From NCBI GenBank assembly GCA_020638335.1, contig JACKIT010000002.1, positions 62,001-126,000 of the forward strand: a stretch of DNA of 64,000 bases, in the 5' to 3' direction. The notes under the pieces were generated by a model. It saw only the letters and a list, made by a program, of their open reading frames with translations, ran no database searches and was not told the origin of the DNA. The first letter of the stretch is position 1, and every line of letters starts with the position of its first letter. The stretch is from Rhodospirillales bacterium. GTDB taxonomy: Bacteria; Pseudomonadota; Alphaproteobacteria; Micavibrionales; Micavibrionaceae. The translations under genes and the position numbers were made by a program. Of this stretch, positions 1 to 6,970 are shown piece by piece.

Positions 1-199
1 TGTCTTCATGGCCGGTGGAGATTCCTGAGAAGGTACCGGTTAAATTCTGCCGGCCTAAATTGCCGATGAGCCGCCAACTTGCCTCGGATATCAGGCCTGT
101 GGGTGGGATTGCAAAGTTTGATGCTGTCTCTGTAATGCGGTCAAAATCCAGCGTTGCGACTGAATTTGCGTTTGCAGAGATTTCGGCGCTTTTGGCCAT
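1..199 (-). CDS. 5' part of an unknown gene, cut by the window start
   Basis: An open frame runs on the minus strand from an ATG at 199 to the window edge without a stop (66 codons visible). It begins MAKSAEISANANSVATLDF. A possible ribosome site (aaggg) lies about 8 nt upstream. The composition looks protein-like but I recognise no family. The gene diverges from sucC, so the AT-rich 230 bp between them should hold both promoters. A plus-strand frame at 15-206 overlaps it. I prefer the minus frame for its start context and because it stays open to the window edge. Confidence 0.4.
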   Translation of the reverse strand, partial: MAKSAEISANANSVATLDFDRITETASNFAIPPTGLISEASWRLIGNLGRQNLTGTFSGISTGHED

Positions 200-430
200 T
201 TGTTAACCCTTGTTCTTACCGTTTGTCCGGGTGCGTTTATGCCGCACTATCTATTTTCATATATCGCATCATAATCGATAAAATTTAAGATTGTCTTAAC
301 GGCTTGTTAAGAAATCGGGAAATATTGGCGCAAAAACATGTATGCAGGGCTGTTTACGGGTTGCAATGCGCGCAGAGTGCATTAGTCTTTCGGGTGAGAT
401 TCTTTAATTAACCACTGGGGAAAGTTTTCC

Positions 431-1642
431 ATGAATATCCATGAATATCAGGCCAAAGAGCTGTTAGAAAAATACGGCGTGGCGGTGCCTAAAGGCATTG
501 CTGCGATGAGCGTTGATGAAGCCGTTAAAGCGGCGGAAGAGCTTCAGGCCGGCGGGACGAGCCTGTTTGTTGTGAAGGCGCAAATTCATGCAGGCGGGCG
601 CGGGGCCGGGCATTTCAAAGGCGCAGCCGATGACAAGGGTGGCGTTCGTTTGTGCAAAAGCATTGACGATGTGCGCGCGGCGGCCGAAGCGATGATGGGC
701 AATATCTTGGTCACCAAGCAAACTGGTCCGGAAGGCAAAGAGGTTCAGCGTCTTTATGTGACGGACGGGGTGGATATTTCCAAGGAATATTATTGCTCGT
801 TGTTGTTGGACCGGGCCACAGCCAAGGTGACCTTTATGGTTTCCACCGAGGGCGGGATGGACATTGAAGAGGTTGCGGAGACGCATCCGGAAAAGATCGT
901 GAAGGTGGCGATTGATCCGGTTGGCGGGATTACGAAGGCCGATGCGGAAAAGCTGGCCGATGCGCTGAAGCTTACCGGCGCGGCGAAGCAGAGCGCGATT
1001 CCGTTCTTTGAAAATCTGTATAAATGTTACATGGAACTGGATGCTTCAATTGTTGAGATTAATCCGATGATTCTGGCTGGGGATGAGGTGATGGCGCTGG
1101 ATGCGAAGTTTAACTTTGACGATAACGCGTTGTTCCGTCATCCAGATATCGTTGCGCTTCGTGACGAGAGCGAAGAGGACGAGAACGAAAAAATTGCGGC
1201 GGATAATGAGTTGTCTTACGTGCGTTTGGACGGCAATATTGGCTGTATGGTTAATGGGGCGGGCCTTGCTATGGCGACGATGGATATCATCAAGCTGTAT
1301 GGCGGCGAGCCGGCGAACTTCCTCGATGTTGGGGGTGGTGCCACGGCTGAGCGCGTGACGGTGGCGTTCAAGATTATTTTGTCCGATCCGAACGTAAAGG
1401 GGATTCTTGTGAATATCTTTGGCGGGATCATGAAATGTGATGTGATTGCTGAGGGCGTGATTGCCGCGGCCAAGGAAGTGAATTTGAGTGTGCCGCTGGT
1501 CGTGCGTCTGGAGGGGACAAATGTTGACAAAGGCAAGGCGCTTATGGCAAGTTCCGGTCTGCCGATTATCCCGGCTGATAACCTTGATGACGCTGCAAAG
1601 AAAGTTGTTGAGGCCACGAAACGGGCGCAAGCGGCGGCTTAG
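431..1642 (+). CDS. sucC: Succinyl-CoA ligase (ADP-forming) subunit beta
   Basis: This is the beta subunit of the TCA-cycle enzyme that converts succinyl-CoA to succinate with formation of ATP or GTP, acting in the cytoplasm as a heteromer with SucD. The 403-aa protein starts [17 protein letters not shown], the standard family start, followed by an ATP-grasp fold with [16 protein letters not shown] and, near residue 300, the ligase segment NFLDVGGGA and [10 protein letters not shown]. Length is close to the usual 390-400. A purine-rich site (ggggaaag) precedes the ATG. In most relatives sucD follows immediately. Here a small gene and a terminator lie between them. Confidence 0.97.
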   Translation: MNIHEYQAKELLEKYGVAVPKGIAAMSVDEAVKAAEELQAGGTSLFVVKAQIHAGGRGAGHFKGAADDKGGVRLCKSIDDVRAAAEAMMGNILVTKQTGPEGKEVQRLYVTDGVDISKEYYCSLLLDRATAKVTFMVSTEGGMDIEEVAETHPEKIVKVAIDPVGGITKADAEKLADALKLTGAAKQSAIPFFENLYKCYMELDASIVEINPMILAGDEVMALDAKFNFDDNALFRHPDIVALRDESEEDENEKIAADNELSYVRLDGNIGCMVNGAGLAMATMDIIKLYGGEPANFLDVGGGATAERVTVAFKIILSDPNVKGILVNIFGGIMKCDVIAEGVIAAAKEVNLSVPLVVRLEGTNVDKGKALMASSGLPIIPADNLDDAAKKVVEATKRAQAAA

Positions 1643-1671
1643 TTTTTGTTTTAACTTAAGGAGAAAAATGT

Positions 1672-1887
1672 ATGGTTGAGAATGAAAAGAAGAGTGGGGG
1701 GTACAAGAGGCTTGTTTCCGGAATCGATTTGGCGGCGGCGTATCAGCGCGGAAGAGCTGTCGTAGTTCCGCAAGCGAGTGGGGAGACTGCACCTTCTGAG
1801 GTTGTAACGGTAGAAGGCAGCGGTTTTGGGGATGCTTATGATCAGGTTGGTTTGCTTTCAGAGGATCTTGCTTATGAGGTCTCTTAA
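1672..1887 (+). CDS. 71-aa protein of unknown function between sucC and sucD
   Basis: This short acidic protein starts MVENEKKSGGYKRLVSG. The ribosome site aaggag at 1658-1663 is well spaced from the ATG at 1672, which is why I accept the gene although it is small. No membrane segment, signal peptide or known domain is visible. It lies 29 nt after sucC and before a strong terminator, so it is probably co-transcribed with sucC and separated from sucD. I recognise no family. Confidence 0.6.
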   Translation: MVENEKKSGGYKRLVSGIDLAAAYQRGRAVVVPQASGETAPSEVVTVEGSGFGDAYDQVGLLSEDLAYEVS

Positions 1888-1954
1888 AAAGGTTTTGTAA
1901 CGATAAACGCCCCGAGAGTCGTGGGCCTTTAATCGAAAGAGCATAAGAGTTTGC

Positions 1955-1984
1955 AATTCCCGCCAATGTGCGGGAATTTTTTTT
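1955..1984 (+). terminator. Rho-independent terminator between sucC and sucD
   Basis: A perfect 9-bp stem (AATTCCCGC and GCGGGAATT) with a 6-nt loop is followed by a run of eight T. It ends the sucC transcript and the small gene after it, so sucD probably has its own promoter in the roughly 95 bp that follow. Confidence 0.85.
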
Positions 1985-2079
1985 GTGTTCAATGTTGAAA
2001 ACCTGATCCTGGGATGTTGATTTTACTTCAGGGCGCTATATAAAAAAGAGAGCGCAACGCTAGAAAATTGAGGAATCTT

Positions 2080-2955
2080 ATGTCCGTACTCGTTGATAAA
2101 AATACCAAAGTGATTTGCCAGGGTTTTACCGGGGCGCAAGGCACGTTCCATTCCGAGCAAGCGATTGCCTATGGCACGCAGATGGTCGGCGGGGTGACGC
2201 CGAAAAAAGGCGGGCAGACGCATCTGGGTTTGCCGGTGTTTAATACGGTGAAGGACGCCAAGGACGCTACGGGCTGCAATGCGACGGTGATCTATGTGCC
2301 GCCGCCATTCGCGGCTGCGGCGATTGTTGAGGCGATTGAGGCCGAGATGGCCCTCGCAATCTGCATCACCGAAGGCATTCCGGTGCTGGATATGGTGAAG
2401 GTGAAGGCGGCGTTGCAGGGCTCTAAAACCCGTTTAATCGGGCCGAACTGTCCGGGGATTATTACGCCTGATGAATGCAAGATCGGGATTATGCCCGGGC
2501 ATATTCATACGCGCGGCAAGGTGGGAATCGTTTCGCGCTCCGGGACTTTGACGTATGAAGCCGTCGCGCAGACCGGCGCGGTTGGTTTGGGCCAGTCGAC
2601 CTGTATCGGTATCGGCGGTGACCCGGTGAACGGGACGAACTTTATCGATTGTATCGATATGTTCATGAACGATCCGGAAACCGAAGCTATTTTGATGATC
2701 GGCGAGATTGGCGGGACAGCCGAGATTGAAGCGGCGGAATATTATCAGGGCTTAAAAACCAAGAAGCCGATTGCCGGGTTTATCGCCGGGGCGACTGCGC
2801 CTCCGGGCAAACGCATGGGCCATGCGGGGGCATTGATTTCGGGCGCGGATGATACGGCGCCGGCGAAGATGAAGAAAATGCGCGAATGTGGTTTTGTGGT
2901 TTCCGAGAGTCCGGCAGGGCTTGGGCAGGCCGTTGTCGAGGCTATGGCCGCTTAA
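2080..2955 (+). CDS. sucD: Succinyl-CoA ligase subunit alpha
   Basis: Alpha subunit of succinyl-CoA synthetase, the partner of SucC; it binds CoA and carries the phosphohistidine. The chosen start ATG at 2080 gives [18 protein letters not shown], the family N-terminus with its Rossmann-type CoA-binding region. tgagga lies just upstream, and an in-frame TTG at 2068 is less likely. GHAGALISG near residue 250 holds the active-site histidine, and [10 protein letters not shown] is present. The 291-residue length is normal. The stop codon overlaps the ATG of the next gene (TAATG). Confidence 0.96.
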   Translation: MSVLVDKNTKVICQGFTGAQGTFHSEQAIAYGTQMVGGVTPKKGGQTHLGLPVFNTVKDAKDATGCNATVIYVPPPFAAAAIVEAIEAEMALAICITEGIPVLDMVKVKAALQGSKTRLIGPNCPGIITPDECKIGIMPGHIHTRGKVGIVSRSGTLTYEAVAQTGAVGLGQSTCIGIGGDPVNGTNFIDCIDMFMNDPETEAILMIGEIGGTAEIEAAEYYQGLKTKKPIAGFIAGATAPPGKRMGHAGALISGADDTAPAKMKKMRECGFVVSESPAGLGQAVVEAMAA

Positions 2956-3401
2956 TGCGTGTTTGGTGGTCAGTCATTGTAACTGCGTTAGTGTTGGTGG
3001 TTTTTTGGTTTTTGATTACAGGCGAGCCCTCGAAGGGGCGTGAGCTTATAGAGAATGCCCGTACAGCTACCTTTGCGAAATATATAGAGGATGTTTTGTA
3101 CAAGCAGGGGGCTGCAATGCGGTTTTTTGAAGCTGCAGATAATAGGTGGAGCGCTGATAAAATTGAGATGGTTGAAGATGGGGATGGGTTTTTGTTTAAA
3201 GATTTAGATAATCCGCAAAGCGAAGTTCTTATGGCGCCTTCAATGTTAAGAAGTTTGGATCGTAGACTTGATGATGGGGCGCCATTATCTGGGAAGCTTA
3301 CCGTAAATTTTGTTGAAGATTGCCTCCGTAAGAATGGTGATCAATATTTCTATAGAGAAACTCACGTTAAACCTTGTCTGAAATTGACAGTTAAACCTTA
3401 A
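2955..3401 (+). CDS. Single-pass membrane protein of unknown function
   Basis: 148 residues. The N-terminus [20 protein letters not shown] is one hydrophobic membrane segment, followed by a soluble, probably periplasmic domain with two cysteines near the C-terminus (EDCLRKNG and KPCLKL) that could form a disulfide. The ATG overlaps the sucD stop (TAATG), which suggests translational coupling. I do not recognise a family. Its stop codon lies inside the left copy of a 21-bp direct repeat that flanks the next gene. Confidence 0.6.
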   Translation: MRVWWSVIVTALVLVVFWFLITGEPSKGRELIENARTATFAKYIEDVLYKQGAAMRFFEAADNRWSADKIEMVEDGDGFLFKDLDNPQSEVLMAPSMLRSLDRRLDDGAPLSGKLTVNFVEDCLRKNGDQYFYRETHVKPCLKLTVKP

Positions 3402-3417
3402 TATTACGGAAAATATT
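3397..3417. repeat. Left copy of a 21-bp direct repeat flanking the HopA1-like gene
   Basis: The AT-rich 21-mer at 3397-3417 (core AATATTACGGAAAATATT, itself an inverted repeat with a 6-nt spacer) is identical to 4941-4961. It overlaps the stop codon of the upstream gene, as integration sites often do. The two copies bracket exactly one gene. Confidence 0.8.
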
Positions 3418-3436
3418 TTCAGACTGGGGCGGGCTG

Positions 3437-4873
3437 TTAAGCAAGCTCTGGCGGTTTAGGGGCGGCGCTGGATTTTGGCGTGTCCGGGGTGGCTGCTTCC
3501 GGTTCTTCGGTGATGCTTTCATAGGCATTTTCTGCCAGTTCGAATGCGCTTTCGGCGATTTCACGCAGGCCGGATTTTTCGATTTTTGCGAATTCTTCCC
3601 CGGCGGCTTCTATAAAGAGTTTTCGTGTGCCCTCGCGGGCGGCATCGCCGGCCCCAAACATTCCAAGGCCAGTTCCGTTAATTGCGGCCTCAACCGTGCC
3701 GGTTGCCAAAGCGGCCCCGGCCATTTTAAAATCGCCTTTGAGGGCATGTTTTCCGGTTTCTGCGAGTGTAAAGGCGGCCGTAACAAAAGCGCCGACGACC
3801 GGGATACGCTTGCCGACGAATTTTGCAGCGTGGACAAGTTTATCGGATTGTTTTGTTAGCCAGCTTGTCCAGCTTTTGCGTTTGAGTTCGGTGTGTTTTG
3901 CGATCATCGTGTCGGGGTTAATGCCGGAGACTTCTACGAATTCTTTGAAATATTGCTTTGCTTTAGGTTTGAGTTCTCCCGGAGTGGGGGCTTTGTTTCC
4001 TGCATTGTGTGCATCCCATTGTGAAAGGCCGAAAGACTTTTGAAAAAGCTGGGTGATCATTTGATTATAGGAAATTTTGTCATATCCCATACTTTCCAAT
4101 AGCGTATTCAATCCTTGCGGGTTGTGGGCGTAGCTTATGCCTTTTGCGATTGCCTTTGTTGAGGGCATCGTCAGAAGTTTTTCAGCCGGGAATTTATTTT
4201 GGAAAGCCTCGACGGCTTTTTTTATTTGTTCCTCAGTGCCGCTGTTTGCATAGATGACGATTTTGTCGTATCTACGTGGTTCGTCAGTGAATTTGAAGTA
4301 AATGTCGCGTTGTGTTCCGGTTTCGAACAGAGCGTCTTTCCATGCGCGCATTGCATCGGCCGCATGTTCGGGCTTTGGCGAGATGTAAATTCTCGAATGG
4401 GTCGGGTGCGCTTGGCGGGCATTGAAGAAGTCGTGAGCACCACCGTCCGCTGAGGGGATGTGTCGCATGACATCTTGTTTTGCCGCTGAATATGCATCGC
4501 CTAACATCTTTACATGGTCTGGGGGAATTTTGACCGGTATGGCTATGGCGTTGTTGTATAGGGTTGTCGTGGCTTTAAAGCTGTCGTTTTTAATTATGCC
4601 GAGGAAAATGCGGGCGACATCTTCGGAGACTTTTCCGGATGCTTTAAGTCTTTGAACATGGGTTTTGAGAGCTTTTACTGTAGCGGGGTCTGCGGACGAG
4701 TTTTCGAGTTCTTCAAGCAGTTGTTTAGATGATTTTTGATAGAACTTTTCATTGATTTTGGTGTAGTTAATAAAGTTTGCAGCTCTTTCTTCAACGGATG
4801 TTTTTCTCACAGGTGAATGAAGGTTGCTGACAATATTTTTGTATAGTTGTTCAAAGATTAGCTCTGCAGACAT
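3437..4873 (-). CDS. Large unknown protein with a HopA1-like region; effector candidate
   Basis: 478 residues. The middle part (about 150-250) contains HSRIYISPKPEHAADAM and later RRYDKIVIYAN, then a short T-x-x-x-A-KGISYA stretch. This layout resembles the HopA1 family of type III effectors and related RiPP-cluster proteins, in which a Y/R-x-D/DK-VLY strand recurs. The C-terminal third has hydrophobic, glycine/alanine-rich stretches (VVGAFVTAAFTLAETGKHAL, then MAGAALATGTVEAAINGTG) that could insert in membranes, and a Pro/Glu tail. There is no signal peptide. The gene is transcribed against its TCA neighbours and lies between identical 21-bp repeats, so it may have been acquired. The HopA1 relation is pattern recognition only. 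Confidence 0.6.
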   Translation of the reverse strand: MSAELIFEQLYKNIVSNLHSPVRKTSVEERAANFINYTKINEKFYQKSSKQLLEELENSSADPATVKALKTHVQRLKASGKVSEDVARIFLGIIKNDSFKATTTLYNNAIAIPVKIPPDHVKMLGDAYSAAKQDVMRHIPSADGGAHDFFNARQAHPTHSRIYISPKPEHAADAMRAWKDALFETGTQRDIYFKFTDEPRRYDKIVIYANSGTEEQIKKAVEAFQNKFPAEKLLTMPSTKAIAKGISYAHNPQGLNTLLESMGYDKISYNQMITQLFQKSFGLSQWDAHNAGNKAPTPGELKPKAKQYFKEFVEVSGINPDTMIAKHTELKRKSWTSWLTKQSDKLVHAAKFVGKRIPVVGAFVTAAFTLAETGKHALKGDFKMAGAALATGTVEAAINGTGLGMFGAGDAAREGTRKLFIEAAGEEFAKIEKSGLREIAESAFELAENAYESITEEPEAATPDTPKSSAAPKPPELA

Positions 4874-4940
4874 TTTTTCCGTCTTTCCTGTTGTCCGTTG
4901 GTTCAGGATAGCTGCGGCTATTTAAAATCAGATTAACAAA

Positions 4941-4961
4941 CTTAATATTACGGAAAATATT
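4941..4961. repeat. Right copy of the 21-bp direct repeat
   Basis: Identical to 3397-3417 over 21 bases and in the same orientation. The repeat unit (one copy plus the gene) is 1,544 bp. It lies about 70 bp upstream of the start of the minus-strand gene, so an operator role is also possible. Confidence 0.8.
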
Positions 4962-5090
4962 GCCGGGCGGCAGGATTTGCGGCAAAAATGGCCGGGTGCG
5001 GGGTGGTGTGCTTGGGTGCTAATTCATTGAAAATAAATATTTATTATCAGATTCGTAATTTTTTCTTTTTTGCAAAACTGTAAAAACATG

Positions 5091-5165
5091 AAACCCTGCA
5101 CTTGATGCGGGTCCATGGAATATTGCAAACGCCCATATGGGCTCCGTTTTAAAAACGGGGTTTCG
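5091..5165. repeat. Palindromic element, family E (copy 1)
   Basis: The arms are gaaaccctgc at the left and acggggtttc at the right, with an inner gcgggtccat and gggctccg. The same design occurs at 58026-58103. It lies in a 555-bp stretch (4874-5428) without a recognisable gene that holds this element, a family-B copy and AT-rich DNA. Confidence 0.65.
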
Positions 5166-5282
5166 TGTTTCTTTGTTTTTTAGATTCTTGTAGATACCCT
5201 TTATTATCAAAGCCTTACCTGTCATTCCGTGTGGTCGAGGAATCTTATTCATTGGAGAAAGATAGCCAAGCTTACATAAAAT

Positions 5283-5325
5283 GATCCCCCCTCCTAACCT
5301 CCCCCCTTGAAAGAGGGGAGGGATA
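5283..5325. repeat. Palindromic element, family B (copy 1, intergenic)
   Basis: C-rich arm (tcctaacctccccccttga) followed by G-rich arm (agaggggaggga), forming a short hairpin. It has the same vocabulary as the copies inside thiE, priA and the DinG-like gene. Confidence 0.65.
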
Positions 5326-5428
5326 GTTACATTATGTAAAAACTGGCATGGGGGTTGCAACGCTTTCTTACAGGACGAAGCGGGTAAGTATGATGGCTTG
5401 CTTACAACGCATAAAAAGGAAGAATGAG

Positions 5429-5545
5429 ATGTTTAATTATATATATGGAATGATTACAAGTACTTATGTTTACAGCATGGTTTGGTTGATTGATGATACG
5501 GCGTTTAGCCGCTTGTTTGAGCATGTTCAATCTGCTTTGCCATAG
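5429..5545 (+). CDS. Possible 38-aa peptide
   Basis: The frame MFNYIYGMITSTYVYSM continues for 38 residues and is rich in aromatic residues. A good ribosome site (aaaaggaag, 5414-5422) lies 6 nt before the ATG at 5429, which is the only reason to report it. A longer frame from 5348 has no such site. No homology is recognised. Confidence 0.35.
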   Translation: MFNYIYGMITSTYVYSMVWLIDDTAFSRLFEHVQSALP

Positions 5546-5569
5546 TTTTTAAGCAAGCACTGGAAGTAA

Positions 5570-5697
5570 GGAGATACGGTTTTTATGGGTTGCCCGCGTG
5601 GCTTTGTCATTCTCCGCACCCTTCACTACCCATACCCCATCTTACCCCACCCTCTAGGGAGATGGCATGGCCGGGCTTTTCCAAAAACCGTATTTCC
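5570..5697. repeat. Imperfect inverted repeat upstream of the paralog pair
   Basis: GGAGATACGGTTTTT (5570-5584) pairs with AAAAACCGTATTTCC (5683-5697). The interior is C-rich (cccataccccatcttacccc) and is followed by ggagccggggagcc. It looks like a degraded or variant family-B element. An open frame runs through it into the next gene, but the real start is at 5771. Confidence 0.5.
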
Positions 5698-5770
5698 CTC
5701 TTTGATGCTCCCCGGGTTTCGTTGTAGACTTAAAAGGCAAGCTACGGCGGAGCCGGGGAGCCTTTTTATT

Positions 5771-6331
5771 ATGAGCGTTTTGGATCAGTTGAGCGCGCAA
5801 CAGCGCACCTTGATTGTCAGTCTGCCCTATCGGGCCGGGCTTTGGGTGAGTCATAGTGATGCTGCGGGCGGTGATAAGGCGCATGACAAAGAGCTGACGG
5901 CGCTGGCGAATTTGATCGATGGTTTTTCCCAGCAGGTTTTTGGTTCCGAGCTTTTGCAATATATTATGCACCAAACGCTCGCGCGTAAGGATGAGTGGGA
6001 AAGTTGGGCAAGTCATATCGACAAAGTGCCGGAAGAATGCAAACAGGCGCTGGAGATTTTGCGCGCGCATGTCGATGAAAAAGATGTGACGGTGTATGCG
6101 ATGCGCTTGATGGAGCTTGGCGAAGCTGTGGCCGTAGCATTTCGCGAGCATGACGATCCGGTTGGCCTTGATAAATTCAAACTTCTGGCCAGCTATACGT
6201 TGAGCCGGGTGAAGGCGCGGTTGAAAAAAGTGCCAGTGAAATCATTTGATGAATTCTTGAATATCAGCGCCGAGGAGCGGAAGGCTCTAAACCGTTTGGC
6301 TGGCGCGTTGGGCGTGAATTACGGACTTTAA
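5771..6331 (+). CDS. Unknown protein, first of a tandem paralog pair
   Basis: 186 residues starting MSVLDQLSAQQRTLIVSLPY. It aligns along its length with the next gene: SLPYRAGLWVSHSD against CLPYKVGVFVSYAD, then a W-x2-W-A segment and VPEE. A conserved ISAEE-x-L-x-x-L motif closes both proteins. It looks soluble, mostly helical and charged, and has no known domain I can name. Start chosen at the ATG where the paralog alignment begins; the upstream in-frame sequence belongs to a repeat. The pair lies directly upstream of sucA. Confidence 0.7.
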   Translation: MSVLDQLSAQQRTLIVSLPYRAGLWVSHSDAAGGDKAHDKELTALANLIDGFSQQVFGSELLQYIMHQTLARKDEWESWASHIDKVPEECKQALEILRAHVDEKDVTVYAMRLMELGEAVAVAFREHDDPVGLDKFKLLASYTLSRVKARLKKVPVKSFDEFLNISAEERKALNRLAGALGVNYGL

Positions 6332-6343
6332 GGAAGGATTGTT

Positions 6344-6892
6344 ATGAGCTCTCTTGCAGATTTTTCTGATGATGAACGCGCTTTGCTGGTATGCCTGCCT
6401 TACAAAGTCGGCGTGTTTGTCAGCTATGCGGATGATGAGAGTGGTGAGCGTGATGATGAGCGAGAGATGGACAGATTGGAAGAATGTATTATGGCGATTG
6501 CGGGCCTGCATGTTTCTAAACCTTTTACCGCAGAGATTATGCGTGAGACTGTTGAGATGCGTGATAAATGGCCGCAATGGGCGGCGCAGAGCTGGCATGT
6601 ACCAGAAGAAGCCGAGAAGGTCGTTAATATCTTGAAATCGCGTGTTTCAGATGAAGAGCTTAAAAATTATAGAGCTGCTTTGATGGAAATCGGGACTGCG
6701 GTTGCTGAGGCCTATGGCGAATTTGGCGAGTTTGATGACCCTGATGAGGGGGGCGGTATCTTCGGGAGCATTCTGACGAAAATCACCAAAAATCTGTCCG
6801 GTCTTACGCAGGATGATGAGAACCACCCGATGAATATCAGTGCGGCGGAAGATAGCGCGCTTTCACAGCTTCGATCTGCGTTAAAGCCATAG
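6344..6892 (+). CDS. Unknown protein, second of a tandem paralog pair
   Basis: 182 residues, start MSSLADFSDDERALLVCLPY with aaggattgtt upstream. It is a paralog of the preceding gene (12 nt away), with an extra acidic and glycine-rich insertion (FDDPDEGGGIFGSILTK) about residues 125-140. Both end with ISAAE/ISAEE followed by a helix. It is probably co-transcribed with its paralog. Function unknown. Confidence 0.7.
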   Translation: MSSLADFSDDERALLVCLPYKVGVFVSYADDESGERDDEREMDRLEECIMAIAGLHVSKPFTAEIMRETVEMRDKWPQWAAQSWHVPEEAEKVVNILKSRVSDEELKNYRAALMEIGTAVAEAYGEFGEFDDPDEGGGIFGSILTKITKNLSGLTQDDENHPMNISAAEDSALSQLRSALKP

Positions 6893-6970
6893 CACTCTTG
6901 ATCGTTTCTGCGTAACATATTAAGTCCATATTGAATAGAATTCTTAAGCGGCTATTGGAGGCCGAAATTC

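Noticed and set aside
15..206. Plus-strand frame of 63 codons at the window start
   Set aside because: The opposite frame has a better start, stays open to the window edge and has a more natural composition.
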